Under the pieces are notes generated by a model that searched no databases, was not told the DNA's origin, and was given only the letters and a program-made list of their open reading frames with translations. A program made the translations under genes and the position numbers. A stretch of DNA of 64,000 nucleotides. Origin: an uncultured Caryophanales bacterium. Lineage in GTDB: Bacteria; Bacillota_I; Bacilli_A; RF39; UBA660. Each line of letters starts with the position of its first letter. The first letter of the stretch is position 1. Where the stretch lies: the NCBI GenBank assembly GCA_947571655.1, contig CANOYR010000007.1:1-64000 (forward strand), given 5' to 3'. Shown in pieces: positions 47,811 to 55,816 of this stretch.

Positions 47811-48672
47811 AATAAAAGAACCCCTTATAGTTTTCAATATCATTCATAGATTCTAAAGTATTTTTAACATACAACTTTATAATATCCTTTAAAGTATACT
47901 TCTTATTTTGATACTTAAATGTATTATTAAAAATATTTATCAAATCCAATTTATACTCTGTATTTAATTCTCTTTTTTGATTATAATAAACAAAATTATC
48001 TATGATTACTCGAAATGGTTCCATTAAATCACAAGTTAGATTAAATTGATTAAATTCATTCTTATGATGAATTCCAAGTTGTGTTAAAAAACCACTAGCG
48101 ATTACTTCCTTATTAAAAGTAGATAATAATATTGCATAACCATAATTAAGAGCTGAATTAATAGAATCACCACAATTTCTAACAAAATTCTTACCAAACA
48201 ATGCTTTAAAGTAGACTTTAGCTGCATGCCCTTCCCTATTAGTCTGATCACCAATAGTTACATCATCTACATAACTAAGAAGTAAATCATATTGTTTCGA
48301 AGAAATTTTATTTAATAAAATAGTTTGATTCATAATTTTATTTTTCACTATCTTAGTCCATAACTCATCCTTTTTCTCTTGTTCCCACGCTATTTGAATG
48401 TTAATTTTCTTGGTTGTATTATGCCTTGAATAATAAGAGGACAATTCACCAAACGGATGATGCTTTTCATCACAAAAAATAATATTTATTTTATAATTAG
48501 ATAATTCCTTTAATAAATAGGAAGAAATAGATACCGAAATAGAATCTACTATAACAGTATCTATTTCCGACAAATGAATATATTTCTCCCCATTTTCTTG
48601 TTTAACTACTAAAAATCTATTTTTATAACTTATTTTTGACTGTTTTGTAATTACAACGGTTCTAAAACTCAT
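47800..48672 (-). CDS. cas1: CRISPR integrase Cas1 (type II-A)
   Basis: A 290-residue Cas1 beginning MSFRTVVITKQSKISYKNRFLVV, typical of type II Cas1. Expected metal ligands are visible: Glu in REGHAAKVYFKALFG, His in LTQLGIHHKNEFNQF and Asp in LTCDLMEPFR. It catalyses spacer integration at the leader end. The ATG at 48672 follows a GGGAAAG site in the end of cas9, with which it overlaps by 11 bp. Confidence 0.97.
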   Translation of the reverse strand: MSFRTVVITKQSKISYKNRFLVVKQENGEKYIHLSEIDTVIVDSISVSISSYLLKELSNYKINIIFCDEKHHPFGELSSYYSRHNTTKKINIQIAWEQEKKDELWTKIVKNKIMNQTILLNKISSKQYDLLLSYVDDVTIGDQTNREGHAAKVYFKALFGKNFVRNCGDSINSALNYGYAILLSTFNKEVIASGFLTQLGIHHKNEFNQFNLTCDLMEPFRVIIDNFVYYNQKRELNTEYKLDLINIFNNTFKYQNKKYTLKDIIKLYVKNTLESMNDIENYKGFFYYEG

Positions 48673-51600
48673 ATACACTTTCCCTAATTCCTGTGATTGA
48701 TTTATTAAAAACTTTAGCATGATTAATCACTCTTTGATTTTTTCTTCCGAAAGCAGTAGAATATTTACTATTTAAGAATTTAAAATTTGCTGTAGTACTT
48801 CTACAATTTAATAACTTAAAGAGCTCTTTTATAGACTGTTCTTTTTCTTCTATCGATAACATTTCTGGATAATCATAGCAAACTATATTCTTCAAATTTA
48901 GGATTAGATTTTGATATAACGAATACTCCTTTTCCATCTTATCTACTATATATCTAATCAGTTCTCCAAGATTTTTTTCATATTCCTCTTCATTTAGAGT
49001 GTCCATTCTATTTTTTACATTAAATACTTGATTTAATGTATATTTGAATCTTTTCATACTATTTTTATCAAATTTAAATTGTTTAGCATTACATACCTCA
49101 ATAGTATCTGCTGCACCTACCAAATAACAAATTTGACCATCCCAATCTATCAAACTTAAGAAAGGAATTTTTCTATCATCGAACTCTAAAACATCATTTT
49201 CATTCAGTTTCAATAAATCACGTATATAATTCGATTGAATAGATAAATCACTCTTTGAACTTTCTATAATATAAATTGGCATTCCAATGAAACGTTGTTC
49301 TTTCTTTCCCCTTTTAGTATATTTCACAAATACCGCATATGCTGGATTCAGACTTGTATAAGAACCATATAATTTTGTTGGTAAGTTTTTCTTTAAGCAA
49401 ACTCCTGGTAAATTCTTTTTATTCTTCGTTTGATTATAAAATTCTCCTGTTCTAATCTCTGTTTTTCTACTAATTAAAATATCATTTCTATATAAAGTAT
49501 CTTCTACTCGCTTATTAAAACCCTCTGCGTCAAATGATAATTCCCCTACTTCCTTATTAGATTCACTTAAAATCATAGATTTTAAAACCTTATTCATAGA
49601 ATAATCCAAACTATTAATTACATATCCATATTTTAATTTATTATAATCCTTTTGCTCAAGTAATTTTTTATTTAATTCCTTTAGCATTTCAAAATTTACT
49701 TTTTTTCTTAAATATTTTTCTTTATATTCACCTAAAACCGCAGCTAAATAAGCATCATGTGCATGATGATAATCGTTAATCTCTCTAAATTTAAATAAAT
49801 CAAATCGTTTACGATAATTATGAGATAAATTAACAGGCAAATATAAAATCTTTGACTTATTATAATAATTGCCTAAAATACTAGCAACATGCTTCGTAAT
49901 TTGCCTAGTTTCTACTAATTGTCGATTAATAAAACCATCAATATCTTCTGTCTTATATTGCTTCCGTATTAAATTATAATATTTTTTTTGCGACATCAAA
50001 TTAATACTTTTTAAATGCTGCCACCATTTAATATTTATTTCTGTTCGATACTTACTAGGAAGAATGTAACTTGCAGCTTTGATTTGATTTTCCTCACGGT
50101 AAACCAAAGCTTTATTATCTATAGAGTCATCTTTAATTAAAGTTCTTGGAATAATATGATCAATCTCATAAGAATCTAAATCTTCAATATTCAATGGTCT
50201 TCCAGAATACAAACTTTTTCCTTCTTGAATAAAATATAAAAACAACTTTTGACTATCAATTTTTTCGAATTCACCTAATTCTTTCATCAACTGATAATAA
50301 TCATGAATACTATCTTTTTCCTTTTCATATAACTTAGTTAAATACTTCTTTTTATCATCTCTTCTTTCCTTTTTGGCACCCCCTCTTGCCATCTCTATCA
50401 TGATTGCCTGTGGTTGCATTCCCATAAATTTTACAATCTCTTCAACTACTTTTAAAGCCTGATAAATTCCCCTTTTTATAGAAGGTGATGTTACTAAATT
50501 TTCAACAAAACTATAATCAATTTTCTTTGTAGTGTCCACTTTATTATAATCACTAATCATTTTTTGAAAATGATAATCTTCATTGTTTATAATTTGCATG
50601 AAATTATCCTTCGTTTCTGTCATTAAGTCCATAATTGATTTAGGAATCCCACTTTCCTTCTCCACATAATACTTTGTCATCAATAACCTTTTAGATAAAT
50701 TTCCCCAACCATGATACTTCTTAGCAATAATCTTTTTTATTTGTATTTCATTTAATTTTGAATATTTCTTTCTAATTTTAGTTTCTAAAATATCTTTATC
50801 CTCAAATATTGTTATCCATTCAATAATTTCTTCTGCATTTTCTTCATTGTAAATTGTACCATCAAAAATTCCATTTTCTCCAAAGAAGTCTACATAAGAT
50901 TGCATCGTATTCGCAAACTTTCCATCTGCAGAATATCCAGTAACACTAATATCTCCCTGATACATCGTTACTTCTTTTGAAGCATACAGATATTCTTTAA
51001 ATTTTTTATCAGTAATACCTCCACTGACTTTCATAAACAATTCTTTTAAAATTTTCTGCTGAAAATTATTAGTTAATCTCTCACCATTCACTTTAATCTG
51101 CTTTAATTCATTCATAACTTTATATTTTGAATATAAAATAGAATGGTTAGGCATTGCAGATTCCTCCAATAAATAGGTACAATGAGAAATCATTCTTTTA
51201 ATGAATTTTTCTGCAGTTGCTTCTTTATCTACAATTTTATCAAAGTTATATGGAGTAATTCTTTCTATATTATTTTTTCTTATCATCCAAGCAAAATTAC
51301 TATGAGTTTCATCAGTAAGTGGTCCAACATAATAGGGAACCTTAAACTCCAATAACTTCACAAGTTTATAAGTTCCATCCTCCAATTTATCTAATAGAAA
51401 TGGATAATACTTACCTTGATTCTCAATAATTTTAATTAATTCATCTTTATTCAATTGGTAAGGATACTTTCCATTTTCTGTATCAGTAATTCTTGGAAGA
51501 AATTCTCCATTTTCCATACGATTCTTTACTTCTAATTCATAAGTATCTAAGAGTTCTCTATCTCCACTCTTATCAAAAATTTCAGGTAAGTACTTTTGAA

Positions 51601-52717
51601 TTTCTTTGATAAATTCATCATTACTAATCTTATTTTTGATATATTTTTCATAAATGCAAGAGTCTTTTTTACTTCTGAAAATCTTATTATAAATTTTTCG
51701 ATTAATCTGAAATAAATCTTTTAAGAACCTTAAATCTTGTTCATGAGTAACATACTTTTCTACCATCAATGAAGAAAGGCTTATACTTTTGCTCCCATGA
51801 AAGAGTTTTTTTAAAAAAATCATATCATAAAGCTGTTTCATTGCAGTAAGAATTTCCATATGCTCCCCCAAAATAGATTCAAAAACCACATATTTTTCTT
51901 CATAGTCTGTCCCATCAAAGCTTAGTTCAATTTTGCTCTCTTCCACTTCTAAATTTAACATCTTTATGAAATTAAATTTATTTCCATTCACTAATTTTAT
52001 AAATTCATTGATAAAACTTTTTGGAAATAAATTCTTAAGAATCTTTTGGAGTTCTTCTTTTCTCTTAGCTTTAGAAGATTCTAGCAATAGTTCTGTAAAT
52101 TTCTTAATATCCAAATAATTATCATAATCTTCTGAACATCCTAAAAAAGAACAAAGATTAGTAATTGAATTCAAAACGATTTTGACCTGCTCATTTAAAT
52201 CTAAGTTTTCAATATTAAATCCATCAACATGATAAAGAAAATTACCACGATATTTAATCATATGATGAAGTGCTAAATATACAAGTCTAATATCTTGCTT
52301 ATTAGAACTCGTTATTAATTCTTTTCTAAGATGATAAATTGTCTTATACCTTTTATGATACGCTTTTATTTCCTCTTTTTCCCTTTTTGTTAATAAAACA
52401 GTTTTATTATTTTTATCACTTTCGTGATAAAAAGATTCTTTCAATTTAATAAAAAAAGTAGAGTCAGTCTTATCAATTTCTGTCATAAATTCTTCTTGTA
52501 ATAGTCTAATTCGTCCTCTTCTTCTATCATAGCGTCTTCGTATACTTCTAAAAGCTCTTCTTTCTTCTGCAGTATTTGCTTCCTCAAACAGACGAACACC
52601 CCATAATGCTTGATTTCCTTTTCTAAAAATCTTTTGACTCTCACTCTCTACCACCGCCCAACCGACAGAGGTAGTTCCTATATCAAGACCAATATTATAT
52701 TTTTTATTATTTTTCAT
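48662..52717 (-). CDS. cas9: CRISPR-associated endonuclease Cas9 (type II-A)
   Basis: A 1351-residue Cas9. RuvC-I is YNIGLDIGTTSVGWAVVES with Asp12; an Arg-rich bridge helix follows (RRAFRSIRRRYDRRRGRIRL). RuvC-II has Glu775 in IMIEMARGG; the HNH domain has His854 in YEIDHIIPRTLIKDDSIDN; RuvC-III has His985 and Asp988 in DYHHAHDAYLAAVLG. All catalytic residues are intact. The C-terminus ends NKSITGIRESVYEF, matching the end of streptococcal Cas9, but the DRKRYTS stretch before it is FGRKNQR. The ATG at 52717 follows AGGAGG (52725-52730 region); the open frame upstream to 52765 is not conserved and runs into the tracrRNA gene. Confidence 0.98.
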   Translation of the reverse strand: MKNNKKYNIGLDIGTTSVGWAVVESESQKIFRKGNQALWGVRLFEEANTAEERRAFRSIRRRYDRRRGRIRLLQEEFMTEIDKTDSTFFIKLKESFYHESDKNNKTVLLTKREKEEIKAYHKRYKTIYHLRKELITSSNKQDIRLVYLALHHMIKYRGNFLYHVDGFNIENLDLNEQVKIVLNSITNLCSFLGCSEDYDNYLDIKKFTELLLESSKAKRKEELQKILKNLFPKSFINEFIKLVNGNKFNFIKMLNLEVEESKIELSFDGTDYEEKYVVFESILGEHMEILTAMKQLYDMIFLKKLFHGSKSISLSSLMVEKYVTHEQDLRFLKDLFQINRKIYNKIFRSKKDSCIYEKYIKNKISNDEFIKEIQKYLPEIFDKSGDRELLDTYELEVKNRMENGEFLPRITDTENGKYPYQLNKDELIKIIENQGKYYPFLLDKLEDGTYKLVKLLEFKVPYYVGPLTDETHSNFAWMIRKNNIERITPYNFDKIVDKEATAEKFIKRMISHCTYLLEESAMPNHSILYSKYKVMNELKQIKVNGERLTNNFQQKILKELFMKVSGGITDKKFKEYLYASKEVTMYQGDISVTGYSADGKFANTMQSYVDFFGENGIFDGTIYNEENAEEIIEWITIFEDKDILETKIRKKYSKLNEIQIKKIIAKKYHGWGNLSKRLLMTKYYVEKESGIPKSIMDLMTETKDNFMQIINNEDYHFQKMISDYNKVDTTKKIDYSFVENLVTSPSIKRGIYQALKVVEEIVKFMGMQPQAIMIEMARGGAKKERRDDKKKYLTKLYEKEKDSIHDYYQLMKELGEFEKIDSQKLFLYFIQEGKSLYSGRPLNIEDLDSYEIDHIIPRTLIKDDSIDNKALVYREENQIKAASYILPSKYRTEINIKWWQHLKSINLMSQKKYYNLIRKQYKTEDIDGFINRQLVETRQITKHVASILGNYYNKSKILYLPVNLSHNYRKRFDLFKFREINDYHHAHDAYLAAVLGEYKEKYLRKKVNFEMLKELNKKLLEQKDYNKLKYGYVINSLDYSMNKVLKSMILSESNKEVGELSFDAEGFNKRVEDTLYRNDILISRKTEIRTGEFYNQTKNKKNLPGVCLKKNLPTKLYGSYTSLNPAYAVFVKYTKRGKKEQRFIGMPIYIIESSKSDLSIQSNYIRDLLKLNENDVLEFDDRKIPFLSLIDWDGQICYLVGAADTIEVCNAKQFKFDKNSMKRFKYTLNQVFNVKNRMDTLNEEEYEKNLGELIRYIVDKMEKEYSLYQNLILNLKNIVCYDYPEMLSIEEKEQSIKELFKLLNCRSTTANFKFLNSKYSTAFGRKNQRVINHAKVFNKSITGIRESVYEF

Positions 52718-52746
52718 TGACACACCTCCTACTACTATGTTACTAT
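52717..52746 (+). promoter_or_regulatory. tracrRNA promoter overlapping the cas9 start codon
   Basis: TTGACA at 52717-52722 and an extended -10 TGTTACTAT (52738-52746), spacer 18 bp. The -35 shares its first base with the cas9 ATG, and the cas9 ribosome site lies in the spacer. Transcription is predicted to start near 52753, right at the anti-repeat. Confidence 0.75.
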
Positions 52747-52752
52747 GAAATT

Positions 52753-52842
52753 GTCTTAATACCATTTAAGATGACATAGAGAGTTAAAATAAAGGTTTTA
52801 CCCTAAATACTCTTCTGAGTTGCTGCTTAGGCAGCTTTTTTT
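52753..52842 (+). ncRNA. tracrRNA
   Basis: The segment 52756-52781 is complementary to the crRNA repeat over about 25 bp with one G-U wobble (T instead of C at 52767). A GAGT bulge opposite GA and a lower TAAAAT stem (52784-52790) follow, the same repeat:anti-repeat architecture as in Streptococcus pyogenes. Then come a nexus hairpin (GG-TTTTA-CC region, 52794-52802), a hairpin ACTC-TTCT-GAGT (52809-52820) and a terminator GCTGC-TTAG-GCAGC plus seven T (52822-52842). The 5' end is inferred from the promoter. tracrRNA pairs with pre-crRNA for RNase III processing and is needed for Cas9 activity. Confidence 0.93.
52822..52842 (+). terminator. tracrRNA terminator
   Basis: GCTGC (52822-52826), TTAG loop, GCAGC (52831-52835), T7 (52836-52842). 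Confidence 0.95.
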
Positions 52843-52868
52843 ATGCCAACCATGGAACTTATAAGGTG

Positions 52869-52898
52869 AGTGTACCATAATTGTTAAATAATAGGCAA
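52869..52898 (-). promoter_or_regulatory. Candidate cas9 operon promoter
   Basis: On the minus strand TTGCCT (52898-52893), 18-bp spacer, TGG-TACACT (-10 at 52874-52869). If used, the cas9 mRNA leader would run antisense through the whole tracrRNA gene. Moderate match only. Confidence 0.4.
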
Positions 52899-52934
52899 CA
52901 AAATATTGGAAAATTTTGGTAATATTTAAAAAAG

Positions 52935-52967
52935 AAAAAGGACTTCATATAATCCTGAAGTCCTTTT
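52935..52967 (-). terminator. Terminator of the HTH gene
   Basis: AAAAAGGACTTC (52935-52946) pairs perfectly with GAAGTCCTTTTT (52957-52968 region); on the minus strand it is followed by T residues and lies directly after the stop codon. Confidence 0.88.
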
Positions 52968-52968
52968 T

Positions 52969-53736
52969 CTATACCTTTCTAGATTGAATTTCTGCAATTT
53001 TATCCAATACTTCTTTTGCATTCTCATTATTGATTTCAGTATATCCTAATTCTTTCAACGCCTGTACCTTAGCAGTATTTAATTCTTGAGTACGAGATAA
53101 TCTTTCTTCTTTTTTATGTTCAATTTCCTGAACAAAACGCTTATGCGTATCTGCAATTTTTGATCGAGAAGCTCCCCCATTCGTATATAAAGTCATTGCC
53201 GAAAATAAAATGCTTTCAAATATAAATTGTTGATTTTCATTAAACACATACTCTGTATGATCAATAAATCCCATAGATTTTGACATATAACCTAAGATAT
53301 ATTTCAATTCTTTATTTGTTTCCATTGACTGAAGAAAATGATAAAGATAACGGTAACTATGATAGGTATCCTTTGTTTTATCATCTGCAAGCTTTTCTTT
53401 TAACAAATTAATAATATCTGTTAATAATTCTTGTTCTTTTTTATTAAATCCTTTTAAATCAGCAAGAATTTCCTTTCCTGAAGATTCTTTAACCCCATCA
53501 TTCAAACGATTTTCTACCTGAATAATATATTCTCCATCTACCTTAATTGCTGAAATATCCTCTACCTGCTGAACCCCAAGAAGACATAATATTTTCATTG
53601 CCTTTTCTTTTGGCCACTCTTTTAAATTCTCCTGTGCTAAATAATTATATAGCATCTGCCTTGAAACGCCAAGATATTTTGCCAATCTTACTTTAGAGAT
53701 TCCTAACTCCCCTAACAAGTCATTCAAATTCTTCAT
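52969..53736 (-). CDS. Helix-turn-helix regulator-like protein next to cas9
   Basis: A 255-residue protein with an N-terminal HTH (LNDLLGELGISKVRLAKYLGVSRQMLYNYLAQ, residues 4-35) of Cro/CI-like type and a long helical C-terminal part without a known ligand domain. It starts at ATG behind AGGAGG, with its own promoter (53758-53785). It ends 127 bp from the tracrRNA terminator. It could regulate the CRISPR locus or be a housekeeping neighbour; the sequence does not tell. It is too large for a typical Aca protein. Confidence 0.75.
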   Translation of the reverse strand: MKNLNDLLGELGISKVRLAKYLGVSRQMLYNYLAQENLKEWPKEKAMKILCLLGVQQVEDISAIKVDGEYIIQVENRLNDGVKESSGKEILADLKGFNKKEQELLTDIINLLKEKLADDKTKDTYHSYRYLYHFLQSMETNKELKYILGYMSKSMGFIDHTEYVFNENQQFIFESILFSAMTLYTNGGASRSKIADTHKRFVQEIEHKKEERLSRTQELNTAKVQALKELGYTEINNENAKEVLDKIAEIQSRKV

Positions 53737-53757
53737 ATTGTCAAACCTCCTAATTTA

Positions 53758-53785
53758 ATTTTATCACGTTTGTATAAAAAATCAA
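53758..53785 (-). promoter_or_regulatory. Promoter of the HTH gene
   Basis: Minus strand TTGATT (53785-53780), 16-bp spacer, TAAAAT (53763-53758), 22 bp before the ATG. Confidence 0.6.
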
Positions 53786-53806
53786 GTAGTAAAGTTTACA
53801 AATTAT

Positions 53807-54913
53807 TTACAATATATACCAAATTTTCTTTGCATCTTTACATACTGTTTTAATAATTCCTCCTCCGATACATTTTTCTCCATCATAAAAAACACAAGCT
53901 TGTCCAGGTGTTACAGATTTAACATTATGATACCTTACCTCCATCTCACCATTTTCTAAATACTTTAATTCTACTGGATAATCTTCTGCTCGATATCTAA
54001 ACTTTGCTGTACAATGAATTGGACGATAATCAGTATTAAAATTGACAGTATCTAAAACACAACTATCTGACAATAAATATTCTGTTTTATTTCCAACAGC
54101 AATATAAAGAATATTCTTTTCCATATTCTTTCCAACAACAAACATTCTTTCTTTGGTACCACCAATCTCTAAACCTCTTCTCTGACCAATCGTATAATAC
54201 ATTAATCCAATATGTTTTCCAACAATCTCATTCGTTTCAATATTAACAATATCACCTGGCAGATTGGGAAGATAATTCTTTAAAAATTTTCGAAAATTTC
54301 TCTCTCCAATAAAGCAAATCCCTGTTGAATCCTTCTTTTCTGCAGTAATCAAATCATATTTTAAGGCAATTTCTCTCACCTCTTGTTTTGTTAAATCACC
54401 AATTGGAAATAAAACATTGTTTAATTGTTCCTTCGAAAGTTGAGATAAAAAATATGTTTGATCTTTATTTTGATCAACTGCTCTTAACAATTGCCCATCT
54501 TTGATTCTTGCATAATGTCCTGTTGCAATAAAATCTGCCCCCAGTCGTTCAGCTTCTCTAATAAAATAATCAAATTTAATATATTTATTACACATAATAT
54601 CAGGATTGGGTGTCCTTCCCTTTTTTAATTCGTCTAAAAAATATTCAAAGACATAATCCCAATATTCTTTTACAAAATCAATTCGATGAAGAGGAATTCC
54701 TATTCTATTACAAACTTCTAAAGCATCATTATAATCTTGTTCTTGAGGACAAATTTCATTCTCTAAATTAGGATTTCCCAAAATATCTCCATTAACAGAA
54801 GTATCCCAATTTCTCATAAAAAGACCAATCACTTCATACCCTTGCTCTTTTAGTAAAATCGCGGCAACACTACTATCGACTCCACCACTCATCCCGATTA
54901 CAACCTTCTTCAT
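53807..54913 (-). CDS. mnmA: tRNA-specific 2-thiouridylase MnmA
   Basis: A 368-residue enzyme that thiolates U34 of Lys, Glu and Gln tRNAs. The PP-loop is GMSGGVDSSVAA (residues 7-18); catalytic cysteines are in NPDIMCNKYIKF and STGICFIGE; TYFLSQL and GQACVFYDGEKCIGGG are further signatures. It marks the return to core genes after the CRISPR island. The usual partner, a cysteine desulfurase gene, is not adjacent. Confidence 0.97.
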   Translation of the reverse strand: MKKVVIGMSGGVDSSVAAILLKEQGYEVIGLFMRNWDTSVNGDILGNPNLENEICPQEQDYNDALEVCNRIGIPLHRIDFVKEYWDYVFEYFLDELKKGRTPNPDIMCNKYIKFDYFIREAERLGADFIATGHYARIKDGQLLRAVDQNKDQTYFLSQLSKEQLNNVLFPIGDLTKQEVREIALKYDLITAEKKDSTGICFIGERNFRKFLKNYLPNLPGDIVNIETNEIVGKHIGLMYYTIGQRRGLEIGGTKERMFVVGKNMEKNILYIAVGNKTEYLLSDSCVLDTVNFNTDYRPIHCTAKFRYRAEDYPVELKYLENGEMEVRYHNVKSVTPGQACVFYDGEKCIGGGIIKTVCKDAKKIWYIL

Positions 54914-54978
54914 CTAAATCACCGCTCTTATTATAGCACAAATCTAAAAATCTAGAAAGTAGAGATTCTTGATTATTC

Positions 54979-55590
54979 TTATATCAAGAAAAATTTTAAT
55001 AACCAAGGACAAAGATAAGTTTCAAACAAGGAAGAAAGAATCAACCCAATCGTACAAATAAATAAAACTTTCGTATACTTTTTAAAATGTTCTTTTAAAT
55101 TCAGATTCTTTTTAAAGAAAAGAACTTTAATTAATTTAATAGAAAAACCGATTGCATAAAAACTCATCAAAAGCCATACAATCAGATTTAAAACTTGATG
55201 TGGAAAAATATAAGTAATTGCTAAAAAAATTCCCTTTAAATGATAATTAGCAATAATAGATATAAAAGAGAAACTAAAAACAAACGCTTTAAAAAATAAA
55301 TGAATCAAGATAAATGGAATTCCAATAATAGAAATCCCCAATATCCAAACCATAAATAAAGAAAGCCCGTTCGAAGAAATACTATTAGTAAGGGTAGTTT
55401 CAAAATTTAAAGTTTGATCTTTAATCGATGTAAAAAAATGATTCATTTGATCAGTGATTTCTGCTTTTAATCCTTTTTCTATAAATAATTGATAGAAAAG
55501 CCCTGTCCCTATTCCTAGAAGAATTACAAGTCCCAAGATTCCATAAAGTATTTTTTGGTTTAACAGCTTGTCTTTTTTTAATTTCAACAT
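54979..55590 (-). CDS. spoIIM: Stage II sporulation protein M
   Basis: A 203-residue membrane protein with about five hydrophobic segments. Length, topology and the segments VWILGISIIGIPFILIHLFFKAFVFSFSF and FPHQVLNLIVWLLMSFYAIGFS match SpoIIM. SpoIIM anchors the SpoIID-SpoIIP hydrolases at the septum; spoIIP is at 4.1 kb. It is 65 bp upstream of mnmA on the same strand. Confidence 0.85.
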   Translation of the reverse strand: MLKLKKDKLLNQKILYGILGLVILLGIGTGLFYQLFIEKGLKAEITDQMNHFFTSIKDQTLNFETTLTNSISSNGLSLFMVWILGISIIGIPFILIHLFFKAFVFSFSFISIIANYHLKGIFLAITYIFPHQVLNLIVWLLMSFYAIGFSIKLIKVLFFKKNLNLKEHFKKYTKVLFICTIGLILSSLFETYLCPWLLKFFLI

Positions 55591-55641
55591 ATTCTATCAC
55601 CTATCCTACTCTATGATTTGATCTTCAATTTTATGAAAGAT

Positions 55642-55670
55642 TTTACTTTTTTTCGATTTTCTATTATAAT
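55642..55670 (+). promoter_or_regulatory. Promoter of the microprotein gene
   Basis: TTTACT (55642-55647), 17-bp spacer, TATAAT (55665-55670). Confidence 0.7.
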
Positions 55671-55689
55671 AGTTGTTGAGGTGGACACA

Positions 55690-55782
55690 ATGAATAAAAA
55701 AATGATTAAATTTTTTGCGATTCTTTTTTGTTTAATTATGATTGGTTCTTTTATTGCTAGTATTGTAATATATTTAGTGTAA
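55690..55782 (+). CDS. Prli42-like single-span membrane microprotein, 30 aa
   Basis: A 30-residue ORF: basic MNKKMIKF, then a hydrophobic helix FAILFCLIMIGSFIASIVIY. It has a good AGGTGG ribosome site (55679-55684), its own promoter and a strong terminator 6 bp after the stop codon, so it is very likely translated. Length, topology and the LIMIGSFIAS pattern resemble Prli42, the Listeria membrane miniprotein that anchors the stressosome. The similarity is short and by eye. It is the only plus-strand gene in the right-hand 18 kb of the window. Confidence 0.7.
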   Translation: MNKKMIKFFAILFCLIMIGSFIASIVIYLV

Positions 55783-55788
55783 AAGACT

Positions 55789-55816
55789 AAAAAGGAGAAC
55801 TATTGTTCTCCTTTTT
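55789..55816. terminator. Bidirectional terminator
   Basis: AAAAAGGAGAAC (55789-55800), TATT loop, GTTCTCCTTTTT (55805-55816); serves the microprotein gene and the convergent histidine phosphatase gene. Confidence 0.92.

Noticed and set aside
52700-52760. A long tracrRNA form that would guide Cas9 to its own promoter, as in Streptococcus pyogenes
   Set aside because: The predicted start is at the anti-repeat and no upstream plus-strand promoter giving a guide-like 5' extension was found.
52718-52765. N-terminal extension of cas9 (16 residues)
   Set aside because: It would cover the tracrRNA anti-repeat and start without a ribosome site; AGGAGG precedes the ATG at 52717.
52969-53736. Anti-CRISPR-associated (Aca) regulator
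   Set aside because: Aca proteins are small HTH proteins next to anti-CRISPR genes on mobile elements; this is 255 residues with no small acr-like gene beside it.
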